DNA from: Candidatus Kerfeldbacteria bacterium
Lineage (GTDB): Bacteria; Patescibacteriota; Patescibacteriia; UBA9570
DNA: 6,920 nucleotides
NCBI GenBank assembly: GCA_003512175.1
Contig: DOSP01000015.1
Coordinates: 2,974 to 9,893, forward strand
Reading direction: 5' to 3'
Position numbers and translations under genes: made by a program. Position 1 is the stretch's first letter; every line of letters begins with the position of its first letter. The notes beneath the pieces were generated by a model. It was not told the origin of the DNA, ran no database searches, and worked only from the letters and a program-made list of their open reading frames with translations. Below are positions 1-4,721 of the stretch, piece after piece.

Positions 1-1691
1 ATGCGGTGACGCCGCAGGATGTCACTGTAGCGGAAGGTGAAACAGCCGCGCTCGAGTTTACCTTGCTGCCCCTCGATGCCACAATTAGGGCGGTGGTGAA
101 AAACTTCGCGACTGGTAAAAAAATTGAGGCTGACCCAAGCATCAATGTGAACCTATGGAACGAGGCCGATGACATGGGGCATTGGACACGTTTAGATGAG
201 AACCCGGTTGAAATTGCGGTGGTATCCGATAAATCGTATTCAGGCGGTATTTGGTCGGAGAATCAACGCTACATTCCGCTATGGAGCATGAATAGTGAAG
301 CTATTAAAGTGCAATCCGGCGAAACTGAAACTATGGTATTAAACGTTCTGGAGCAAGATGGTTCGCTCCATGTGACGGCGAATGATCCAAATGGTGACCC
401 TGTGGAGCATGGCTGGGCCTGGTGCGGTAACTGGGAAGAAGTGGATTTTGCTCTGGATACGGTGAGTACCAATACGGTCATTAACAGTGGTGGTGAGATT
501 AGAAATGGTCAGGCCGATATTTCGCTTGTGGCTGGTCACTCCTATCGTTGCGGAGTGGGTGGCGGAAAAGAGTTTGTAGAGGAAGGTTGGCTGTCGCCAC
601 CCGAACAATCCGTTGAATTTTCTTCCAAAAACACGGCGCTTGATGGATTAGACTTCACATTTACGCAAGCCGATGCCACGTTGACCGGTTCGATTGAGAA
701 TTCGGAAGCGTTCGATTCCATCTGGTGCTGGGCTTGGAGTGAGGGTGGATCATCTTGGACAGAAGTAGAGTCAGGTGAAAAATACCGCTTGAACTTGAGC
801 ACAGCCAATGGGGAGTGGGCAACCGGTTGTGATGCCGTGTCCGGCGAAGACTGGTACGTTACGGATAAGCCGTATGAATTCACTCCGGATAAAGGCAAAA
901 ATACCCATAATTTCTCTCTTGTGAAGATGGGCGCCTGGAAAGTATATGAAGCGGTCAGTGAAACGTTTGATGTGACCGAAAACAAAGTGATTACCTACGG
1001 TGATGGCACTCGTCTCACTATTCCAGCTGGAACTTTAGCAACGGAAGGGAATGTGACGGTGCGCGGTACTCCAGAAACGAACATTGTCCGAACTGATGAC
1101 CATCCACTCACCATCCCAGTGGATTGGGAAGCGTTAGACAGTGACGGAAATTTGATTGAAACCTTCCCAGGCGGCACTGTCACTATTGAAATTCCGTACT
1201 CTGATGAAGCACTGGCGGAGTGGGGTATTGAAGAAGATTCGTTAGTAGGGAAGTATTGGGATGATCTCAGTGGTACCTGGAAACAACCAGATAATGTCTC
1301 AATCGATAAAGACAGTAATATTATCACGATCACGACCGATCACTTCACCCAGTATGGTGCCACGTACAATGCGCGTGTCTCCAGTACCCGTAAACCAAAA
1401 ATGCCAACCGTCACGGTGAAATCTACCGGAAAACATAATGTCAAAGTAGCGCTGCGCACCAAGAAGACCTCACCAAAATCTACCCGCTTTGTGGTGCAAG
1501 TGCGTAAATTTGGTACCGCCAGCAAGAGTAACTGGGAAACCACCAAGCTGCAGAATGCTAAAAAGAAGACCAGGTTAGTACGCTCGATTCAAAAATTGAA
1601 ACGGACGACCAATTACGAAGTGCGCGCCAAAGCCTGCAATAGCGCTGGCTGCTCACAATCATCAGACTGGCAGAATTTCAAGACCGAGTAG
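1..1691 (+). CDS. Large secreted/surface beta-domain protein with ZU5-like and C-terminal FN3 domains (5' end missing)
   Basis: The reading frame is open to the window's left edge, so the GTG at 6 is probably an internal Val codon and the true start lies upstream. Residues are counted from that GTG (561 aa). Residues ~22-306 hold three degenerate ~90-105-residue beta units resembling carboxypeptidase-regulatory-like domains, each opening with a strand such as LDFTFTQADATLTG. Units 2 and 3 each carry two Cys (C140/C182 and C241/C275), suggesting disulphides outside the cytoplasm. Residues ~318-452 look like a ZU5-type module (GTRLTIPAGTL, then YWDDLSGTW, then TTDHFTQYG). Residues ~466-561 are an FN3-like domain (TNYEVRAKACNSAGCS), unusually rich in Lys/Arg. 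There is no LPXTG motif or C-terminal membrane helix, so any anchor must be upstream or absent. An adhesive or structural envelope role is inference; no enzymatic motif is visible. It could also be the C-terminal accessory part of a secreted enzyme. The TAG stop lies inside the 3' end of the opposing regulator gene. Confidence 0.8.
   Translation, partial: AVTPQDVTVAEGETAALEFTLLPLDATIRAVVKNFATGKKIEADPSINVNLWNEADDMGHWTRLDENPVEIAVVSDKSYSGGIWSENQRYIPLWSMNSEAIKVQSGETETMVLNVLEQDGSLHVTANDPNGDPVEHGWAWCGNWEEVDFALDTVSTNTVINSGGEIRNGQADISLVAGHSYRCGVGGGKEFVEEGWLSPPEQSVEFSSKNTALDGLDFTFTQADATLTGSIENSEAFDSIWCWAWSEGGSSWTEVESGEKYRLNLSTANGEWATGCDAVSGEDWYVTDKPYEFTPDKGKNTHNFSLVKMGAWKVYEAVSETFDVTENKVITYGDGTRLTIPAGTLATEGNVTVRGTPETNIVRTDDHPLTIPVDWEALDSDGNLIETFPGGTVTIEIPYSDEALAEWGIEEDSLVGKYWDDLSGTWKQPDNVSIDKDSNIITITTDHFTQYGATYNARVSSTRKPKMPTVTVKSTGKHNVKVALRTKKTSPKSTRFVVQVRKFGTASKSNWETTKLQNAKKKTRLVRSIQKLKRTTNYEVRAKACNSAGCSQSSDWQNFKTE
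69..923 (+). repeat. Three degenerate tandem beta-domain repeats inside the surface protein
   Basis: Translated units cover about 69-341, 342-662 and 663-923. Boundaries recur as a strand ending in GET, GET-like or KNT, then a short hydrophobic strand and an acidic turn: LEFTLLPLDATIRAVV, MVLNVLEQDGSLHV and LDFTFTQADATLTGSI. A central aromatic patch (NLWNE, WAWCGNW, IWCWAW) and a later strand with Tyr/Trp and Gly/Cys (SYSGG, SYRCG, WATGC) also line up. Unit 1 lacks the cysteines. The similarity is at protein level only; the DNA has diverged, so this is old duplication, not a recombining repeat. Confidence 0.55.
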
Positions 1692-2442
1692 GGGTATACG
1701 TTTTGGCTTGTTTCCACAATAGGTCGAAATAATCACGGTAGCCCTCTGCCACAGCCGCATTATAAATTTGGATGATAATGATTTCTTTGGTGTAGATTTC
1801 AATAGACACGAGTTTCTTGGTGATGCGTGTGAGCGTGGGGCTACCTAAACCATGTTTGAGGGTGCGTAACTTGGTGTGCTTTTCTCGCGCAAACTTTTCC
1901 TTAAAGGCAGTTGAGTTTGAATTGGGAGAAATTTGCCATTTAACCACTTTATATTTTTTTAGTAGTTCGAGATAACGAGGATACCAATCAGCAATAGCAT
2001 CATAAAAATAATCAGCTTGTGCTCCACCAACAATGCGGAGGACATGATCATCTTTAGCAGCCCGTCGCACCAATTCTTCTAGATTGGTGGTAAAGCCATG
2101 ATGACCGTACAAGATTTTTACTTCCAAATTTTCACTGGATCGTTTTTGCACGGACTTCAAATGGGGAATCACAGCGCGGGCAATCGCAGTATGACGACTG
2201 AGTTCATTGAGCAAGGCGGATGGATCTGACGCCTGAAAGTGTTTTCGGTTATTGCGATACACAAAACTGACCAGATGACGATCAATCAGTCGATCCAGGG
2301 CAGTGTACACCAGCATACGATGCAGTCTAGTTTTTTTTACGACGGCACCAGCCGAGGTCAACCCAATCTGCAACAAAGCTAGATAAACTTTCGCTTCGTT
2401 TTTGGTCAATCCGAGCTGTTCCAGCTGGGGGAACGTATCCAT
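1678..2442 (-). CDS. TrmB-family winged-helix transcriptional regulator
   Basis: The predicted DNA-binding protein has 254 aa from the ATG at 2442. Its N-terminal ~70 residues match the TrmB winged helix: LGLTKNEAKVYLALLQIG, a recognition segment around RLHRMLVYTALDRLIDRHLV, a basic wing (YRNNRKHF), then the usual ASDPSALLNEL linker. The rest (LEVKILYGHHGF, then LRIVGGAQADYFYDAIADWY) resembles the C-terminal effector/PLD-like part of bacterial TrmB-like proteins; its ligand cannot be told from sequence. An in-frame ATG at 2460 would add MIYSIS, but the best -10 box (2451-2456) lies inside that extension, so I prefer 2442. The gene diverges from the yjbQ operon across 80 bp, which makes that operon and itself plausible targets (inference). 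Its TGA stop overlaps the end of the convergent surface-protein gene. Codons for Lys-Lys in the HTH include an A8 run (T8 at 2331-2338 on the + strand). Confidence 0.88.
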   Translation of the reverse strand: MDTFPQLEQLGLTKNEAKVYLALLQIGLTSAGAVVKKTRLHRMLVYTALDRLIDRHLVSFVYRNNRKHFQASDPSALLNELSRHTAIARAVIPHLKSVQKRSSENLEVKILYGHHGFTTNLEELVRRAAKDDHVLRIVGGAQADYFYDAIADWYPRYLELLKKYKVVKWQISPNSNSTAFKEKFAREKHTKLRTLKHGLGSPTLTRITKKLVSIEIYTKEIIIIQIYNAAVAEGYRDYFDLLWKQAKTYTPTRS

Positions 2443-2450
2443 AGAAATTG

Positions 2451-2479
2451 AGTATATCATACAAGTTATGTTTTGTCAT
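2451..2479 (-). promoter_or_regulatory. Predicted promoter of the TrmB-type regulator (extended -10)
   Basis: On the - strand, ATGACA (2479-2474, 5/6 to TTGACA) is followed by exactly 17 bp and TATACT (2456-2451, 5/6 to TATAAT). TG sits one base upstream of the -10, giving an extended TGATATACT. The expected start point is about 2444, two bases before the ATG at 2442, so the transcript would be effectively leaderless. This supports choosing 2442 over 2460 as translation start. Confidence 0.65.
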
Positions 2480-2495
2480 CATAAAGTGTTGACAA
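2473..2495. promoter_or_regulatory. Inverted repeat spanning both divergent -35 boxes; candidate operator
   Basis: TTGTCA at 2473-2478 is mirrored by TGACAA at 2490-2495. Two further pairs match inside (CA at 2480-2481 with TG at 2487-2488), centred on 2484. The arms coincide with the -35 elements of the regulator (2474-2479) and of yjbQ (2489-2494). Divergent TTGACA boxes create part of such symmetry automatically, so this may be promoter architecture only. The extra CA/TG pairs make a shared operator for the adjacent TrmB-type protein possible. Confidence 0.4.
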
Positions 2496-2516
2496 TATTT
2501 ATATACAGTGTAGGGT
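2489..2516 (+). promoter_or_regulatory. Predicted promoter of the yjbQ-cupin-rlmH-exchanger-methyltransferase operon
   Basis: A perfect TTGACA (2489-2494) is followed after 16 bp by TAGGGT (2511-2516), which keeps the conserved first T, second A and final T of a -10. Transcription would start near 2523, the A of the yjbQ ATG, so the mRNA would be leaderless. An alternative -10, TATACA at 2502-2507, lacks a good -35 at normal spacing. The AGGGG next to the ATG is too close to act as a normal ribosome binding site; the AGGG at 2512-2515 has better spacing (7 nt) if the start point is further upstream. Confidence 0.5.
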
Positions 2517-2522
2517 AGGGGT

Positions 2523-2945
2523 ATGACTGCCTCTACCGTCGATCTCCACCTGTTCCCGAAAGCTGGCTGCGACCTGATCGATATTACTGATCAGGTCAAA
2601 CAAGCCGTGAAAAATAATCATGCGCACCAGGGAGTGGTACACGTTTTTTCACCGCATACCACAACGGCTATTCGTATTAATGAAAACGACCCAGGACTCT
2701 TGAAAGATTTTAAGGACAATTTGGCCAGAACAATTCCGACTACTGCCGATTATGCCCATAATAAAATTGATCCTCGTCAGAATGCTCGAGCGCATTTGGC
2801 TAGTTTACTGTATGGTGCGAGTGAGAGCATCCCGGTGAACGACGGGCAGTTAACGCTCGGGCAGTGGCAATCGATTTTCTTTATCGATTTTGACGGTGGG
2901 CGGTCAGAAGGTCGGCATGTCATCATTAACATTATGGCGGCATAA
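2523..2945 (+). CDS. yjbQ: YjbQ/UPF0047 family protein (secondary thiamine-phosphate synthase type)
   Basis: This is a 140-aa cytoplasmic protein of the usual family length. Family signatures are clear: FSPHTTTAIRINENDPGLL (residues 42-60), a His-Asn pair at 79-80, NARAHLASLLYGAS (87-100), IPVNDGQLTLGQWQSIFF (103-120) and a closing strand ending in an Ile-rich segment. E. coli YjbQ has weak thiamine-phosphate synthase activity that can replace ThiE. Whether that is the natural role is unsettled in the family, and no other thiamine gene is present here. The tail reads DGGRSEGRHV where many members have a shorter DGPRxRxV; this may be a lineage variant. It is the first gene of a five-gene + strand run, 2 nt before the cupin, and begins at or near the predicted transcription start. 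Family assignment is firm, biochemical role is not. Confidence 0.9.
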   Translation: MTASTVDLHLFPKAGCDLIDITDQVKQAVKNNHAHQGVVHVFSPHTTTAIRINENDPGLLKDFKDNLARTIPTTADYAHNKIDPRQNARAHLASLLYGASESIPVNDGQLTLGQWQSIFFIDFDGGRSEGRHVIINIMAA

Positions 2946-2947
2946 GC

Positions 2948-3301
2948 ATGAAACGAACGGCACTGAAAAAACTCACATGGCACAATCGTTTTACCTACGT
3001 TAAAAATGTAGTATGCGAAGCAGACGATTTAGGGCAAAAGGGCAGTCGTTTTCAAATTGTACGTTTTAAACCAGGTAAAGCCATCGCGACACATTATCAT
3101 AAAAAGGCCTACGAAATTTTTTATATTCACAGTGGCACAGGCCGCTTAGTTATGAAAGGGCGCAGTTATCGGTTGCAGCGGGATGATATCATTTTGTGCG
3201 AACCAGGTGATCATCACGGCTTTCACAATACGGGTAAGACTGATTTGATCGTTCTGATTTTTAAAACCAACGAGATTCCAAATAAAGACATTTACTGGTA
3301 G
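2948..3301 (+). CDS. Single-domain cupin (metal-binding small beta-barrel protein)
   Basis: The protein has 117 aa and one cupin fold. Motif 1 is complete: G43-x5-H49-x-H51-x4-E56-x6-G63 (GKAIATHYHKKAYEIFYIHSG). Motif 2 is P86-G87-x2-H90-x3-N94 (EPGDHHGFHN). H49, H51, E56 and H90 are the expected ligands for a divalent metal such as Fe, Mn, Ni or Zn. The FYIHSGTGRLVMKGRSYRL segment resembles cupins that act on or sense small molecules, including sugar-phosphate isomerase-like and dioxygenase-like members, but the substrate cannot be inferred. No signal peptide is seen, so it is cytoplasmic. It starts 2 nt after yjbQ and ends 9 nt before rlmH, so it is almost certainly co-transcribed. No Shine-Dalgarno is apparent; translation may depend on coupling to yjbQ. 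Confidence 0.88.
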   Translation: MKRTALKKLTWHNRFTYVKNVVCEADDLGQKGSRFQIVRFKPGKAIATHYHKKAYEIFYIHSGTGRLVMKGRSYRLQRDDIILCEPGDHHGFHNTGKTDLIVLIFKTNEIPNKDIYW

Positions 3302-3310
3302 GCTATAGGC

Positions 3311-3781
3311 ATGTTTCAATTCCAGGTGATTGCCGTATCCAAACCCACTGGTCCGTGGCGAGAGTTGTTGGAACTGTACCATGAGCGGCTGATTCATTTA
3401 GCCCGCTTCCAGTTTACCGCAATTCAGCCAGAAAAAATGGGAGCGAATGTCAATCGCGCGCAAGTCATAGAACGAGAAGGTGAGCGCATCATCAAAGCTC
3501 TGCCGAAAGAGTGCGTCATTATCGCTTGTGATGAACAGGGGAAAGCGTATGACTCCAGCCAATTTGTTGAGCGATTAGAACATTGGTCCATCCAGCAAAC
3601 CGAACCGATTGTGTTTGTGATTGGTGGTCCATTTGGTTTAAGTCCAGCTGTCACCCAAGTTGCCACCAGTCGGTTGGCCTTAGCAGCCTGGACGTTGCCG
3701 CACGACCTCGCGGTAACGGTATTACTCGAACAACTGTATCGAGCCTGTACAATTGTGACCGGAAAGGTCTATCATTATTAA
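3311..3781 (+). CDS. rlmH: 23S rRNA (pseudouridine-1915-N3)-methyltransferase RlmH (SPOUT family)
   Basis: RlmH methylates N3 of pseudouridine 1915 in helix 69 of 23S rRNA, using SAM, on assembled 70S ribosomes, as a homodimer. The 156-aa length matches the family (about 155-160). Hallmarks are ACDEQGKAYDSSQFVERL (72-89), the SAM-binding trefoil-knot loop VFVIGGPFGLSPAV (101-114), TLPH (128-131), LLEQLYRA (138-145) and a terminal YHY (154-156). Odd points: the Arg usually found three residues after LPH in known homologues (e.g. LPHPLVR in E. coli) is Val here (LPHDLAV), and the final PYHR/PYHK is VYHY, so two basic positions are missing. The start at 3311 is preferred because it begins right at the first beta strand (FQFQVIAVSK). 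Only a weak AGG lies just upstream. The exchanger gene follows after 1 nt. Confidence 0.92.
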   Translation: MFQFQVIAVSKPTGPWRELLELYHERLIHLARFQFTAIQPEKMGANVNRAQVIEREGERIIKALPKECVIIACDEQGKAYDSSQFVERLEHWSIQQTEPIVFVIGGPFGLSPAVTQVATSRLALAAWTLPHDLAVTVLLEQLYRACTIVTGKVYHY

Positions 3782-3782
3782 C

Positions 3783-4721
3783 ATGTTTCTTGCCATTGCT
3801 GGCGTTGTACTTGGAATTATCGCCCTTGTCTGGTGTGCCGACAAATTAGTGGCTGCGGCTGTTCAGTTAGCTCGTTATTGGCGTATTCGGCCATGGGTGG
3901 TGGGCGTCACCGTAGTCGCGTTTGGTACCAGTTTACCAGAATTTGTGGTGAACATCGCGTCAGCCATCACTAACCATCCCGATCTGGCTATTGGCACCAT
4001 TGTTGGTAGCAACGTCATCAACGTCTTATTCATCATTGGATGTTTAATCATCATTCATCCTGCTGTGTTACGCTCTGGTCGCAATTACGTCGAACTGATT
4101 TTTATGTTCATTGTTGCCCTGGTCAGTAGTTCATTGTTTTGGTATGGCGATGGATTAAGTCGGGTGGATGGTCTCATCCTGTTGGTGATCTTTTCCATCT
4201 ATGCATTGTATCTTTTTAAAAAACATCCCTCGCTAGATGACACCCCTAGCTCCGAACCAATTCGATTTTGGCGGGTCAGTCGCAATTTCTTATTTGCGTT
4301 AGTGGGTTTAGCTGTCGCTGGGCACATTACCACCCAAGCCGCTGTCCAGCTGGCTGAACTGGCTGGCTTGAGCCAGGCGTTGATCAGTTTAACGGTGATT
4401 AGTTTTGGAACCAGTTTGCCGGAGTTTGCCACATCGGTGGTGGCGGCCTGGCGAAAACAAGCGGCGTTATCGTTAGGTAACATTGTTGGATCCTTTACGC
4501 TAAATATTGTCATCGTTTTGGGTGTGACCAGTTTAGTGCAACCGCTCGTGTACAACCATATCTTTGATCGTGACGTCTATGCCATGATTGGAGCGGTGGT
4601 ATTGCTCGGATTGGTCGTCGTGCTTGAACAGTGGACACCGTTGCGACGCAGTTTAAGTGCTGTGTTATTGGGGGCGTTTGTGTTTTACATGGTCAGCGTG
4701 GTGAATGCTCATCTCTATTGA
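3783..4721 (+). CDS. CaCA-family sodium/calcium exchanger-like membrane protein
   Basis: This is an integral inner-membrane cation antiporter of 312 aa, the usual length for the YrbG/NCX_Mj type, with about ten hydrophobic helices and a polar loop at ~146-165 between two homologous halves. Both alpha repeats are present: AFGTSLPEF (47-55) with GTIVGSNVIN (71-80), and SFGTSLPEF (208-216) with GNIVGSFTLN (232-241). The Glu of each GTSLPE (E53, E214) matches the Ca2+ ligands of NCX_Mj, and S76/N80 and S237/N241 match its second ligand pair. N241 stands where NCX_Mj has Asp, and T72 and F238 depart from the usual GNxxGSN. The family exports Ca2+ against Na+ or H+ entry; the actual ions here are not determined. 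The gene starts 1 nt after rlmH and its last 17 nt overlap the methyltransferase gene in another frame, which suggests translational coupling. Confidence 0.92.
   Translation: MFLAIAGVVLGIIALVWCADKLVAAAVQLARYWRIRPWVVGVTVVAFGTSLPEFVVNIASAITNHPDLAIGTIVGSNVINVLFIIGCLIIIHPAVLRSGRNYVELIFMFIVALVSSSLFWYGDGLSRVDGLILLVIFSIYALYLFKKHPSLDDTPSSEPIRFWRVSRNFLFALVGLAVAGHITTQAAVQLAELAGLSQALISLTVISFGTSLPEFATSVVAAWRKQAALSLGNIVGSFTLNIVIVLGVTSLVQPLVYNHIFDRDVYAMIGAVVLLGLVVVLEQWTPLRRSLSAVLLGAFVFYMVSVVNAHLY

Noticed and set aside
6..8. GTG as the start codon of the first gene
   Set aside because: The frame is open to the window edge, and the protein begins in the middle of a beta strand pattern with no signal peptide, so this is an internal Val codon of a truncated gene.
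542..985. 147-codon open frame on the - strand opposite the surface protein
   Set aside because: Its translation is Ser/Pro-rich with no recognisable domain, and the + strand frame shows clear beta-repeat structure across the same DNA.
2443..2460. ATG at 2460 as start of the regulator (six extra residues MIYSIS)
   Set aside because: The best -10 box of the gene lies inside this extension, and TrmB homology begins only after the second Met.
2516..2520. AGGGG before yjbQ as a Shine-Dalgarno
   Set aside because: It ends 2 nt before the ATG, too close for normal initiation, and the bases overlap the proposed -10/start region.
3583..3849. 88-codon open frame spanning the rlmH/exchanger junction on the + strand
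   Set aside because: It overlaps two well-supported genes in another frame and has no recognisable motif.
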